From NCBI GenBank assembly GCA_947455865.1, contig CANGQZ010000003.1:1-46697 (forward strand): 46,697 nucleotides of DNA, given 5' to 3'. Shown piece after piece: positions 35,165 through 44,278 of this stretch (positions within the stretch are counted from its first letter, which is position 1; each line of letters begins with the position of its first letter). Below the pieces are notes generated by a model. The model was not told the DNA's origin, searched no databases, and worked only from the letters and a program-made list of their open reading frames with translations. This stretch comes from Sphingomonadaceae bacterium. GTDB lineage: Bacteria; Pseudomonadota; Alphaproteobacteria; Sphingomonadales; Sphingomonadaceae. Made by a program: the position numbers and the translations under genes.

Positions 35165-35521
35165 TCCACTTCCCCATGGTTCGACGACGAGCAAGCGGTG
35201 CTCTTTTAGGCTTAAAAATTTGCAAACACCGTCAGTAAATATACAATATAATACCCGCTCTCAACTTCCTTGCATTACATGAAACTGACAATACCCTTTC
35301 TTGAAACTTTCATGTGCGTCTGTTGTTTATGATTTTTTTGGGATATTGATTGAAGCGTAATATAAGGATAGTCAACGAGCTCGAATTTTATCAGTTTGGC
35401 GAAAGGTTTTTTCTTCATTGACAATCGTGTCTCTACCTTCAACTTCGCGCGATGAGGCCGGAATGTTAGCGCGCGCGGCGAAACTCAGTTGTGCCGTTGC
35501 TCCCTTGGAGACCAGAAATCG
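35165..35521. other. AT-rich divergent gap ahead of the orphan regulator
   Basis: About 357 bp without a gene, much richer in A and T than the rest of the window (for example AAATATACAATATAATACC near 35234). It separates the tad remnant from the winged-helix regulator. A TTGACA hexamer lies at 35418-35423, 17 bp before a weak AACTTC, a possible promoter for the regulator. Confidence 0.45.
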
Positions 35522-36229
35522 GTGCGACTGCTAATCATCGATCAGGCGAACACTGCAGGCGACCGACTCGTGCCCCGGCTGAAAGCAGCCGGGTTCATGG
35601 CTGAGCGATTTGGCTCTGCGGCAGAGGTCAGCGCCAGCCAAAACTCCTCCGGCGCCAAAGCGGTATTGCTCAACCAGGATAGCGAGGCTCCGCCGGCGGC
35701 CGAATCGGTAGCCGTTCTGCGCGGTGCCGGCCTTGCTCAACCGATTGTGGTGATCGCCGCACGCGACGATTGGCGCGAGCGGGTTGTCGCACTCCACGCT
35801 GGCGCAGACGCGTTCCTGCTCAGCCCCGTTCATTCGGAAGTAGTTGTCGCCTGCCTCATGACCGTGATGAGACGCAATGGCGAGAAAGTCGACGAGCGCA
35901 TGATATTTGGCGATTTCGAAATTGATACGCGGGACCGTTGCGCCTGGCTCGCTGGCAAGTGCCTGGCTCTTACCCGCAACGAATTTCGACTGCTGCGCTG
36001 CCTGCTGCACGCGAACGGCGGCTTCATGAGCAAACAGCGTATCATCGATTCCCTGTGGGAGGGCGATCGCAAAATCAGCGACAATGTCGTGGAGGTTCTG
36101 ATTACGCGCCTCAGGAACAAGCTAGGGCCAGCCCGCATCCTGAACACCCGCGAAATGGGCTATCGGCTGGCGCACCCCGAGACCCCTGACAATCCGCTGT
36201 TCGTGCCCGAACCTTGTCGCAATTGCTAG
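35522..36229 (+). CDS. Winged-helix (OmpR-type) regulator with degenerate receiver domain
   Basis: A 235-residue response-regulator-like protein. Residues 1-118 have the receiver fold (MRLLIIDQANTAGDRLVPRLKAAGF at the start). However, the phosphoacceptor Asp is Asn51 (AVLLNQD), the switch Thr/Ser is Ala (VVIAARDD, about 79-80), and the invariant Lys is Ser101 (AFLLSPV). So it probably cannot be phosphorylated in the normal way. Residues about 128-217 form an OmpR/PhoB DNA-binding domain: LALTRNEFRLLRCLLHANG, SDNVVEVLITRLRNKL, ILNTREMGYRL. No histidine kinase is adjacent. GTG 35522 opens the conserved first strand; a TTG at 35489 is less likely. It lies in the AT-rich patch next to tRNA-Gly. 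Confidence 0.85.
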   Translation: MRLLIIDQANTAGDRLVPRLKAAGFMAERFGSAAEVSASQNSSGAKAVLLNQDSEAPPAAESVAVLRGAGLAQPIVVIAARDDWRERVVALHAGADAFLLSPVHSEVVVACLMTVMRRNGEKVDERMIFGDFEIDTRDRCAWLAGKCLALTRNEFRLLRCLLHANGGFMSKQRIIDSLWEGDRKISDNVVEVLITRLRNKLGPARILNTREMGYRLAHPETPDNPLFVPEPCRNC

Positions 36230-36246
36230 GTGACGGGTCAGGAAGG

Positions 36247-36320
<74 letters not shown>

Positions 36321-36358
36321 GCTCGGGGGCCGCTTGCCACTTTGCGGGCCGGTTCGTC

Positions 36359-36403
36359 AAGAAACGACTGGCCAAGCAGCGACTGGCCAAGCAGCGACTG
36401 ACT
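36359..36403. repeat. Three tandem 15-bp repeats
   Basis: AAGAAACGACTGGCC, AAGCAGCGACTGGCC and AAGCAGCGACTGACT follow head to tail between tRNA-Gly and apt. The copies differ by at most five bases. No protein or structure explains them. They lie just behind the apt stop on the minus strand and ahead of the tRNA. Confidence 0.8.
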
Positions 36404-36413
36404 AGGGGCCGGG

Positions 36414-36950
36414 TCAGTGGCCCGCGAAGGCCATCAGTGCATCGACCGTCAGCCCCGCGCCGCGCAGGCGGTCGGCGCCGTGCAGATCGGGCAGGTCGAT
36501 CACGAACAGCGCATGGCTGACAGCGGCGCCGGCCTGGCGCAGCAGTTCGGCAGTGGCGAGTGCGGTGCCGCCGGTGGCGATCAGATCGTCGACGATCACC
36601 ACCCGCGCGCCGTGGGGGATCGCCCCCGGATCGATCTCCAGCCGGTCGCGCCCGTATTCGAGCGCATAATCGATGCCGATCGTAGCGACCGGCAGCTTGC
36701 CCGGCTTGCGCACCGGAACGAAGCCGAGTCCGAGCCGGGCGGCAACCGCCGCTCCGAAGATGAACCCGCGTGCTTCCATCCCGGCGACCAATTCGGCGCC
36801 CGTCGCGGCGGCGCGGTCGGCAAGGTGGCGCACGCAATGGGCAAAGCCCTCGCCGTGGCTGATCAGCGTGGTGATGTCGCGGAACAGGATTCCGGGCTCG
36901 GGGAAATCGGGCACCGCGCGCACCAGCTGCTTCAGTTCATCGGGGGTCAT
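36414..36950 (-). CDS. apt: Adenine phosphoribosyltransferase
   Basis: A 178-residue purine salvage enzyme converting adenine and PRPP to AMP. Motifs: DFPEPGILFRDITTL at the N-terminus, VAGMEARGFIFGAAVAARLG, FVPVRKPGKLP (flexible loop), EYGRDRLEI and the PRPP loop VVIVDDLIATGGTA. Length is standard. AAGGATTGATCC precedes the ATG. A terminator separates it from the petABC operon upstream on the same strand. Confidence 0.96.
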   Translation of the reverse strand: MTPDELKQLVRAVPDFPEPGILFRDITTLISHGEGFAHCVRHLADRAAATGAELVAGMEARGFIFGAAVAARLGLGFVPVRKPGKLPVATIGIDYALEYGRDRLEIDPGAIPHGARVVIVDDLIATGGTALATAELLRQAGAAVSHALFVIDLPDLHGADRLRGAGLTVDALMAFAGH

Positions 36951-36980
36951 GGCGGATCAATCCTTGGCGCCGCTAAAGGG

Positions 36981-37016
36981 AAAGGCCCCCCGCACCGGGT
37001 GATGCGGGAGGCCTTT
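36981..37016 (-). terminator. Terminator of the petABC operon
   Basis: AAAGGCCCCCCGCA (36981-36994) pairs with TGCGGGAGGCCTTT (37003-37016) with one mismatch and an 8-nt loop. On the minus strand the stem ends in CCTTT and is followed by CCCTTT. It lies 30 bp behind the petC stop. Confidence 0.75.
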
Positions 37017-37045
37017 GCTGGGCTGCAAACCTGAGGGGGAAGCGC

Positions 37046-37867
37046 TCAGTGGCCCTTCTTGCCCGCCCAGATGTTGCGGTAGGCCATATAGGCCAGTGTC
37101 GTCGCGAAGAGCAGGAAGCCGAGCACGGCCCAGCCGGTCTGCTTGCGCTTGTCGAGCTTGGGCTCCGCCGTCCAGGTCAGGAAGGCGGCCACGTCGGCGG
37201 CCATCTGCGCCTTGGTGGCCTTGGTGCCGTCCGAGTAAGTGACCTGATCGTCCGAGGCCAGCGGCTCAGGCATCGCGATGTTGAGGTTCGCAAAATACGG
37301 GTTGTAGTAAAGCCCGTCCGGCGTCTTGGCCTCGGGGAACCGCTTGAGCAGTTCGGCCGGTTGCTCGGCATAGCCGGTCAGCAGCGAATAGACGTATTCC
37401 GCCCCGCCGTGCCGCGCCTTGGTCACCAGCGAAAGATCCGGCGGATGGCCCGAGCCGGCATAGACGACCGGCGGGAAGCGATCCTTGGCGAGGCCGGCAT
37501 GGCTCTTCACTTCGCCCGTTGTCGGATCGTATTCGGGGATCTGGTACTTGGCCGCGATGGCCTTCACTTCGTCGTCGTTATAGCCGATCGCCTTGAGGTC
37601 GCGGAACGCCACCAGCTTCAGCGCATGGCAGTTCGCGCATACTTCGGAATAGACCTTGAAGCCGCGCTGCAGCTGCTGGTTATCGAACTTGCCGAACAGG
37701 CCGTTGAACGAAAAACCGCCCGCCGGCTCATGCGGATGGAGGTGGAACGCCTCTTCAACCGTCTCCTTGGGCGGCTCGGTGACGTAGGAATACGCCCCCA
37801 GACCAACCGACCAGGTGAGGGCGGCGGAAAAGAACAGCCCGACGAGGATGGACAAGATGCGGATCAT
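37046..37867 (-). CDS. petC: Cytochrome c1 of the bc1 complex
   Basis: A 273-residue heme protein that passes electrons from the Rieske centre to soluble or membrane cytochrome c. A cleavable N-terminal hydrophobic stretch (about 3-25) precedes the heme c motif CANCH at 77-81. The sixth ligand is likely the Met in NLNIAMPEPL (near 206). A C-terminal anchor (TGWAVLGFLLFATTLAYMAY) is followed by a basic tail. It is the last gene of petABC, 30 bp behind petB. The length fits a separate c1 rather than the b-c1 fusion seen in some other alphaproteobacteria. Confidence 0.96.
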   Translation of the reverse strand: MIRILSILVGLFFSAALTWSVGLGAYSYVTEPPKETVEEAFHLHPHEPAGGFSFNGLFGKFDNQQLQRGFKVYSEVCANCHALKLVAFRDLKAIGYNDDEVKAIAAKYQIPEYDPTTGEVKSHAGLAKDRFPPVVYAGSGHPPDLSLVTKARHGGAEYVYSLLTGYAEQPAELLKRFPEAKTPDGLYYNPYFANLNIAMPEPLASDDQVTYSDGTKATKAQMAADVAAFLTWTAEPKLDKRKQTGWAVLGFLLFATTLAYMAYRNIWAGKKGH

Positions 37868-37897
37868 GGGTCTCTCTCTTTTTCCGTCTCGCTGGGA

Positions 37898-39184
37898 TCA
37901 GGCCGGCTGCGGCGTGGCCAGCGCCGCACCTTGATCGTGGCCAAGCACGGCTTCGGTGATCGAGAACGGCAGCGGTTCGGGCCGTTCGATCGCCGAGACG
38001 ATCGGCAGGATGATCAGGAAGTGCGCGAAGTAGTAGATCGACGCGATCTGGCTGATCATCACATAGGGTTCCGCCGCCGGCGAGCCGCCGCAATAGCCCA
38101 GCACCAGCAGATCGATCACCAGCAGGTAGAAGAACTTGCGGAAGGTGGGCCGGAAATGCCCGGAACGGACCGGCGAGCGATCGAGCCAGGGCAGGAAGAA
38201 CCACACCAGAATCGCGCTGAACATCGCCAGCACGCCGAGCAGCTTGGCCGGGAAGAACAGGAAATCCTGCGTGAACGCGCGGAGGATCGCGTAGAACGGC
38301 CAGAAATACCATTCGGGCACGATATGCGCCGGGGTCTGCATCGGGTTGGCCGGAATGTAGTTGTCCGGATGGCCCAGCGCATTGGGGAAGAAGAACAGCA
38401 TCGTGCAATAACCGATGAGGAACACGCCGAGCCCGAACCCGTCCTTCGCGGTGTAGTAGGGGTGGAACGGCACTGTGTCGCTCTCGGTCTTGACCTCAAC
38501 CCCGGTGGGGTTCGAGGAGCCCGGGATGTGCAGCGCCCAGATGTGGAGGATAACCACACCGGCGATCACGAACGGCAGCAGGAAGTGCAGCGAGAAGAAG
38601 CGGTTGAGCGCCGCATTGTCCGGCGCGAAGCCGCCAAGCAGCCACTGCTGGATCGGCTCGCCCACCAGCGGGATAGCCCCGAACAGGCCGGTGATGACCT
38701 TGGCGCCCCAGAAGCTCATCTGTCCCCACGGCAGCACGTAGCCCATGAACGCGGTGGCCATCATCAGCAGGAAGATGACCACGCCGAGCAGCCAGATCAT
38801 CTCACGCGGGGCCTTGTACGAACTGTAGAAGAAGCCGCGGAAGATGTGGATGTAGACCACCACGAAGAACGCCGAGGCGCCGTTGGCGTGCGCATAGCGC
38901 ATCATCCAGCCCCAGTTGACGTCGCGCATGATGTGTTCGACCGAATCGAACGCCACTGTCTGGTTGGCCGCATAGTGCATCGCCAGGATCACCCCGGTGA
39001 CGATCTGCAGCATCAGGCAGAAACCGGCGAGGATGCCGAAGTTCCATGCGTAGTTCAGGTTGCGCGGCACCGGATAGCCGGCGCCGACCGCGTTGAACAC
39101 GAAGCGCGGCAGCGGCAGCTTTTCATCGATCCACTTCGTGAACGGATGTGCCGGAGTATATTCTTTGGCCCAGGGAAAGCTCAT
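37898..39184 (-). CDS. petB: Cytochrome b of the bc1 complex
   Basis: A 428-residue integral subunit with eight membrane helices and both quinone sites. The heme ligands lie in helices B and [19 protein letters not shown] and [20 protein letters not shown], and [24 protein letters not shown]. The Qo-site PEWY motif is present as [16 protein letters not shown]. The N-terminus [23 protein letters not shown] is typical. GAGGT precedes the ATG, 10 bp behind petA, so translation of the operon is tight. Confidence 0.97.
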   Translation of the reverse strand: MSFPWAKEYTPAHPFTKWIDEKLPLPRFVFNAVGAGYPVPRNLNYAWNFGILAGFCLMLQIVTGVILAMHYAANQTVAFDSVEHIMRDVNWGWMMRYAHANGASAFFVVVYIHIFRGFFYSSYKAPREMIWLLGVVIFLLMMATAFMGYVLPWGQMSFWGAKVITGLFGAIPLVGEPIQQWLLGGFAPDNAALNRFFSLHFLLPFVIAGVVILHIWALHIPGSSNPTGVEVKTESDTVPFHPYYTAKDGFGLGVFLIGYCTMLFFFPNALGHPDNYIPANPMQTPAHIVPEWYFWPFYAILRAFTQDFLFFPAKLLGVLAMFSAILVWFFLPWLDRSPVRSGHFRPTFRKFFYLLVIDLLVLGYCGGSPAAEPYVMISQIASIYYFAHFLIILPIVSAIERPEPLPFSITEAVLGHDQGAALATPQPA

Positions 39185-39194
39185 GGTGGTGACC

Positions 39195-39776
39195 TCAGCC
39201 GATCTTCACGACAGTGTCGGAGGTGAACTTGTAATCCGGAACCTCAAGGTTCTTCGGAGCGGGGCCCTTACGGATGCGGGCAGCGGTATCATATTGCGAG
39301 CCATGGCAGGGGCAGAAATAGCCGCCAAACTCACCTTTGTTCTCACCCTCGCTGGCGCCGAGCGGAACGCAGCCGAGATGGGTGCAAACGCCCATCGTGA
39401 TCAGCCAGTTTTCCTTGCCCGCCTTGGTCCGGTCCTTAAGCGACTGGGGATCGCGCAGCGAGGAAACCGGAACGGCCTCTGCCTCGGCGATTTCCTTGGG
39501 GGTGAGGTTGCGCACGAACACCGGCTGTTTGCGGAACATCGCCTTGATCGCCTGACCGGGCTGGATCGCGCTGATATCGATCTCGGTCGAGCTTTCCGCG
39601 AGGACGTCGGCCGAAGGTGCCATCTGGCTGATAAGCGGCAACAGCGTGACGAGGCCGCCCACCCCGGCCGCGCTGACCGCGGCGATATTGATAAAGTCGC
39701 GCCGGCGCACGCCTTCCCCGCCGGAGCTTTCTGCCCCGCTGGGAAGAACGGCTTGGGTGCCCGCATGATCTGCCAT
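39195..39776 (-). CDS. petA: Rieske iron-sulfur subunit of the bc1 complex
   Basis: A 193-residue [2Fe-2S] protein. The N-terminus has a twin-arginine-like RRRDFIN at 24-30 and a membrane anchor ([18 protein letters not shown]). Cluster ligands are Cys131/His133 in CTHLGC and Cys155/His158 in CPCHGS; the Cys136-Cys157 pair can form the stabilising disulfide. ATG 39776 has AAGGT upstream; the open frame beyond it is not conserved. It opens petABC. The promoter must lie in the 236-bp gap up to 40011, where no confident -35/-10 pair was seen. Confidence 0.97.
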   Translation of the reverse strand: MADHAGTQAVLPSGAESSGGEGVRRRDFINIAAVSAAGVGGLVTLLPLISQMAPSADVLAESSTEIDISAIQPGQAIKAMFRKQPVFVRNLTPKEIAEAEAVPVSSLRDPQSLKDRTKAGKENWLITMGVCTHLGCVPLGASEGENKGEFGGYFCPCHGSQYDTAARIRKGPAPKNLEVPDYKFTSDTVVKIG

Positions 39777-40011
39777 GATTGACCTTGCCTTGCTCTGCTG
39801 GCCCGTGCCGGGATGGCCCCGGCCCGCGCCCGAAATCTGTGATGGCCGCTCAACGGAAACCCCGGAAGCCACCTGCGCCGCGCGCGCAAATCGCGACCTT
39901 TTTAGCCGTCCCCGCTGCCGACTTGGGCGGCCTGATAGACGCGAAACCCGGCCCTGCCAACCGCAATTTTGCGGCATATTGACAAGCCAGAAGCGAAGCT
40001 GTCTGCCCCGG

Positions 40012-40791
40012 TCAAGCCAGCGCGATCACGGAAATCTGACGGCCGTATGTCACTTCGCCCCGATGAGTCGCGCGGCGATAGGAATAGAACCGGTCCGGCA
40101 GAGCATAAGTGTCGAGCCCAGCGCTGTTAACCGTCCCAACGCCCGCTGCGGAAAGCCGCGCGGCGACATAGCCGGCCAGATCGAATTGCCAATGCCCCGG
40201 CGCGCCTTCAGAGAAATGCTGCGCTGTGGCCGGATCGGCAGCGGCAAAGCGTACGCGAAAGCCATCGTCAACTTCGTAGCTAGGCGGGGCTATGCACGGG
40301 CCGATCGCGGCGGCGATCCGTTCGGGCCGGGCACCGAGCGCGACCATCGCCGCGACCGTGCGGTCGATCACGCCGCCAAGCGCGCCCTTCCACCCCGCGT
40401 GCGCCGAGCCGATCACCCCGGCGGCGCGATCGGCCAGCAGCACTGGCGCGCAATCGGCAGTAAGGATGCCGAGCAAGAGTCCCGGCCGATCGGTCACCAG
40501 TGCATCGGCCTGCGGACGCTCGTCATCCGTCCAGGGTGCGCCGACCGTGACGCAATCGGGGGAGTGAACCTGATAGACGGTGACCAGCCGCGCTCCCGGC
40601 GCGACTGCGGCGATGACCCGGCGCCGGTTTTCGGCAACCGCGGCCGGATCATCCTCCGCACCGAGCCCGGTATTAAGGCCCGCGACCGCACCGGTGGGAA
40701 CCCCGCCCTGCCGCCCGAGAAATCCGTGCGGCAACCCCGCCAGCACCGGCGCTGTGACAACGTCGACCGCCGTAGCCGCCGCATCAGCCAA
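40012..40791 (-). CDS. pgeF: Peptidoglycan editing factor / YfiH-type laccase-domain protein
   Basis: A 259-residue protein of the YfiH (DUF152) family. Metal-binding residues appear in [23 protein letters not shown] and [12 protein letters not shown], followed by [15 protein letters not shown]. coli PgeF removes mis-incorporated serine from UDP-MurNAc, while human FAMIN has purine nucleoside phosphorylase and adenosine deaminase activity, so older polyphenol-oxidase names are doubtful. The start is TTG 40791, overlapping the pepN stop by 8 bp, with AGGTGA upstream inside pepN, so translation is coupled. A GTG 15 codons in is a weaker alternative. Confidence 0.87.
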   Translation of the reverse strand: MADAAATAVDVVTAPVLAGLPHGFLGRQGGVPTGAVAGLNTGLGAEDDPAAVAENRRRVIAAVAPGARLVTVYQVHSPDCVTVGAPWTDDERPQADALVTDRPGLLLGILTADCAPVLLADRAAGVIGSAHAGWKGALGGVIDRTVAAMVALGARPERIAAAIGPCIAPPSYEVDDGFRVRFAAADPATAQHFSEGAPGHWQFDLAGYVAARLSAAGVGTVNSAGLDTYALPDRFYSYRRATHRGEVTYGRQISVIALA

Positions 40792-43438
40792 GACTGCGAG
40801 TCACCTGCTCGCGGGTATCGCGCGAGAGCTGCGTGGCCTCGGCAATCCGTTCAAGCTCGCCGCGCATCATCGCCGCGCGCACGCTTTCGATCCGCCGCCA
40901 GCGGCCGAGCGAGGGGATGAAGCGCGCTGCGGTCTGCGCGTTGAGCGGATCGAGCGTGAGCACCAGATCGGCGATCATCCGGTAGCCCGCGCCGCTTGCA
41001 TCGTGAAACGCGCCGGGGTTGCCGGCCATCGCCATATAGAGCGAGCGCACCCGGTTGGGGTTGGCGAGGGTGAAATCGGGATGCTCGGCCAGCGCGGTGA
41101 CATGGGCCAGCGCATCGGGGTGAAGCGAGCCAGCCTGAAGCGAGAACCACTTGTCGATCACCAGCGGGTTGCCGGCATAGCGGGCGTGGAAATCGGCCAG
41201 CTTTTCGGCGCGCAGCGGCGCTTCGAGCCCGCACAGCACCATCAGCGCGCCTTGCCGGTCAGTCATGTTGTTGGCCGCATCGTACTGCTGCACGGCGCGG
41301 CGCGCGGCCTCTTCCGGGAGCCCGGCAGCAAGGTAGATCAGCGCCTGGGTCTTGACCTTGCGCGCGCCGCGCGCCGCGGCATCGAGGCTGTAGGGCACCG
41401 CCGAAGTACGATCATGCGCCGCGCACAGGCGCTCCTCCAGTCCAGCGGCAAGCCAACCTTTGAGCGCCTCGCGCTCGCGGCGGATGGCGGTGGGATCGGC
41501 AGCGGCGAACTGTTCGGCAAGGTAAGTTTCGCCGGGCAGGATCAACAGCTCGCCGCGCATCAGATCGTCAAGCGCGGTATCGTCCAGCACCGCTGCGAAC
41601 GCCCCGGAAATCGCACTGCGCCCGGCGAGGCGCGCGGCCTCGTCCAGCTCGCCCGATACCGCAGAGACCAGATGGCGCACGATCAGGCTTTGCAGCGCTT
41701 CGTAGCGCGCGAAAGGATCATCGTCGTGCGCCGCGAGGAACACCAGATCGGCCGGGTCTCGCGCCGCCTCGATCGAAACCGGGGCGGAAAAGCCGCGGTT
41801 GAGCGAAAGCACCGGCGGGGCGGAATGGCCGGGGAAGGCAAATTCGGCTTCGGCCTTGTCGAGCACGATCAGCTGTTCGCCGCCGTGGCGGCCGCTGGCG
41901 CGATCGAACAGGGCGATGCGCAGCGGAATCGGCATCGGCTGCTTGTCCGGCTGACCGGGTGTAACCGGGACGGTCTGCGCCAGATGCAGCGTGGCGACAT
42001 CGCCGGCGTGGTGAAGCCGCGCGGTGACCTTCGGGGTCCCGGCCTGTCCATACCACAGGCGGAATTGCCCGAGATCGAGCCCGGCGCCATCCTCGATTGC
42101 GGTGACAAAGTCTTCGCAGGTCGCTGCCTCGCCATCGTGGCGGGTGAAGTAGAGATCGGTGCCCGCCCGGAACCGCTCCGGCCCGGCCATCGTCCGCATC
42201 ATGCGGATCACCTCGGCGCCTTTGTTATAGATCGTGGCGGTGTAGAAGTTGGAGATTTCCTGATAGGAATCGGGCCGGATCGGGTGTGCCAGCGGCCCCG
42301 AATCCTCGGGGAACTGGGCCGCGCGCAGCACGCGCACATCCTCGATCCGTTTGACCGGCTCCGAGCCCATCGCCGCGCTGAACAGCTGATCGCGCAGCAC
42401 CGTGAAGCCTTCCTTGAGGCTGAGTTGGAACCAGTCGCGGCAGGTGACGCGGTTGCCCGACCAGTTGTGGAAATACTCGTGGCCCATCACCCCTTCGACC
42501 GCATCATAATCGCCATCGGTGGCGGTTTCCGGATCGGCCAGCACATAGCGGGTGTTGAAGATGTTGAGGCCCTTGTTCTCCATCGCCCCCATGTTGAAAT
42601 CGGACACGGCGACAACGTTGAACAGATCGAGATCGTATTCCCGGCCGAACGCTTCTTCGTCCCAGCTCATCGAATTGATTAGCGAGCGCATCGCGTGATG
42701 CGTGCGGTCCTCGTCACCATGGCGGACCCAGATCGCAAGTTCGACCTTGCGGCCCGACATCGTTGTGAAGCTGTCCTTCGTCGCCACCAGATCGCCGGCG
42801 ACAAGCGCGAACAGATACGACGGCTTGGGCCAGGGATCGTGCCATTCGGCCCAGTGCGTGCCTCCCGCGCCAACGCCACTGGCCACGCAGTTGCCATTGG
42901 CGAGCAGCACCGGAAAGCGCGCCTTGTCCGCGCTCATCCGCACGCGGTAGACCGACATCACGTCGGGCCGGTCGGGGTGGAAGGTGATGCGGCGGAAACC
43001 CTCTGCCTCGCACTGGGTGCAGAGCATCCCGTTCGAGGCGAACAGCCCCATAAGCTGGCTGTTGGCGGCCGGGTTGATGGCTGTTTCCACCGAGATGCGG
43101 TGTTCCTCCCCGGTCAATTCGATCAGCAGATCGCTGCCGTCCATCCGCCAGGCATTGCTCTCCCGCCCGTCGATCAGCACCGTGCGCGCGGCGATCCCGT
43201 CGCCCGCGAGGCGAAGCTTATCGGGCTCGGCGTCCGGGTTGCGCCGCACCAGCAGGTCGGAAACGACCGTGGTGGCATCGAGATCGAGCGTGAAATCGAG
43301 CGCAACCTCGGGAACCAGCCATGCCGGCGGCCGATAATCGGCGCGGCGGATAATCGGTGGGGTGGCCGGTTCCGGCGCGGCGGCGGCGGAGTCGGCGGGA
43401 GCGGACGCCAGATCGGCGGGGGACGACGAGTTGGTCAT
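40784..43438 (-). CDS. pepN: Aminopeptidase N
   Basis: An 884-residue M1 zinc metallopeptidase, cytoplasmic. The exopeptidase motif GAMENKG and the zinc motif HEYFHNWSGNRV (HExxH-18-E with LKEGFTVLRDQ) are complete. After the catalytic domain come the DUF3458 Ig-like part and the long helical C-terminal domain (about 550-884) typical of proteobacterial PepN. The ATG opens MTNSSSPADLASAP, a low-complexity tail before the catalytic part. It is divergent from the NAD-binding gene across 57 bp and overlaps pgeF. Confidence 0.96.
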   Translation of the reverse strand: MTNSSSPADLASAPADSAAAAPEPATPPIIRRADYRPPAWLVPEVALDFTLDLDATTVVSDLLVRRNPDAEPDKLRLAGDGIAARTVLIDGRESNAWRMDGSDLLIELTGEEHRISVETAINPAANSQLMGLFASNGMLCTQCEAEGFRRITFHPDRPDVMSVYRVRMSADKARFPVLLANGNCVASGVGAGGTHWAEWHDPWPKPSYLFALVAGDLVATKDSFTTMSGRKVELAIWVRHGDEDRTHHAMRSLINSMSWDEEAFGREYDLDLFNVVAVSDFNMGAMENKGLNIFNTRYVLADPETATDGDYDAVEGVMGHEYFHNWSGNRVTCRDWFQLSLKEGFTVLRDQLFSAAMGSEPVKRIEDVRVLRAAQFPEDSGPLAHPIRPDSYQEISNFYTATIYNKGAEVIRMMRTMAGPERFRAGTDLYFTRHDGEAATCEDFVTAIEDGAGLDLGQFRLWYGQAGTPKVTARLHHAGDVATLHLAQTVPVTPGQPDKQPMPIPLRIALFDRASGRHGGEQLIVLDKAEAEFAFPGHSAPPVLSLNRGFSAPVSIEAARDPADLVFLAAHDDDPFARYEALQSLIVRHLVSAVSGELDEAARLAGRSAISGAFAAVLDDTALDDLMRGELLILPGETYLAEQFAAADPTAIRREREALKGWLAAGLEERLCAAHDRTSAVPYSLDAAARGARKVKTQALIYLAAGLPEEAARRAVQQYDAANNMTDRQGALMVLCGLEAPLRAEKLADFHARYAGNPLVIDKWFSLQAGSLHPDALAHVTALAEHPDFTLANPNRVRSLYMAMAGNPGAFHDASGAGYRMIADLVLTLDPLNAQTAARFIPSLGRWRRIESVRAAMMRGELERIAEATQLSRDTREQVTRSLG

Positions 43439-43495
43439 GGCGTCTTTCTTAAAGGATGTGCTTCCGAATGCCAGCGCTGCCGCTAGTGTTGCCTA

Positions 43496-44278
43496 ATGCA
43501 GCGGTGTTTCATTTTCGGGCTGGGCTATACGGCAGGGCGGATTGCCCGCGCTTTGACTGCGCGCGGGTGGGAAGTTGTCTCAACCGGGCGGCACGGAACA
43601 TTGTCGTTCGAGGATGATGGCACCGTGCGGCTGGCGCTGGCCGATGCGGACGCAGTCGTGTCCTCGGTCCCGCCGGCGGGCGACGGGCTCGATCCGGTGC
43701 TTGAGCGCTACGGCGATGCGCTGGCCGGCAAGTGGCTCGGCTACCTCAGCTCGACGGGAGTCTATGGCGACGCCGGCGGGGCGTGGGTGGATGAAAGCGC
43801 GCCGACCGGTACCGGCCGGCGCAGTGCCCGCGCGGATTGCGATGCGGCGTGGCTGGCGCGCGGCGCACGGGTGCTGCGCCTGCCCGGGATCTATGGCCCC
43901 GGCCGCAGCGCGCTAGACCGGGTGCGCAGCGGCAGCGCGCAGCGGATCGATCTGCCAGATCAGGTGTTCAGCCGGGTCCATGTCGATGACATCGTCAGCG
44001 GCACGCTCGCCGCGCTGGCCGCGCCGCCGGGTGCCTTTAATCTGGCAGACGACGCTCCCTGTTCGCAGAACATGGTGATCGAGGATGCGTGCCGATTGCT
44101 GGGTCAGGCGCCGCCGCCGCTGGTCACGCTCGACGCGGCCGGCCTCTCACCCATGGCGCGCGGGTTCTATGCCGAGAACCGCCGCGTGGCGAACGGCAAG
44201 GCGAAGCGGGTGCTCGGCTGGGCTCCGCGCTATCCGACTTACCGCGAGGGGCTGCGCGCAATGCTGGATGCTGGCTGA
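43496..44278 (+). CDS. Extended SDR-like NAD(P)-binding protein
   Basis: A 260-residue protein of the NAD-dependent epimerase/dehydratase fold resembling YeeZ. The N-terminus FIFGLGYTAGRIARAL has the GxGxxG nucleotide loop. YLSSTGVYGDAGGAWVDE matches the STGVYG signature, and RLPGIYGPGRSALDRV plus FSRVHVDDIVSG match later SDR blocks. The usual YxxxK catalytic pair is not evident after STGVYG, which is common in the YeeZ group. The substrate is unknown. The 3' end overlaps the convergent transporter gene by 40 bp. Confidence 0.83.
   Translation: MQRCFIFGLGYTAGRIARALTARGWEVVSTGRHGTLSFEDDGTVRLALADADAVVSSVPPAGDGLDPVLERYGDALAGKWLGYLSSTGVYGDAGGAWVDESAPTGTGRRSARADCDAAWLARGARVLRLPGIYGPGRSALDRVRSGSAQRIDLPDQVFSRVHVDDIVSGTLAALAAPPGAFNLADDAPCSQNMVIEDACRLLGQAPPPLVTLDAAGLSPMARGFYAENRRVANGKAKRVLGWAPRYPTYREGLRAMLDAG

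Noticed and set aside
37049..39226. A 725-codon open frame on the plus strand opposite petB and petC.
   Set aside because: It is antisense to two certain cytochrome genes and its protein is a charged Arg/Glu/His-rich shadow typical of high-GC DNA.
40580..42682. A 700-codon plus-strand open frame opposite pepN.
   Set aside because: Antisense shadow of pepN with no family features.
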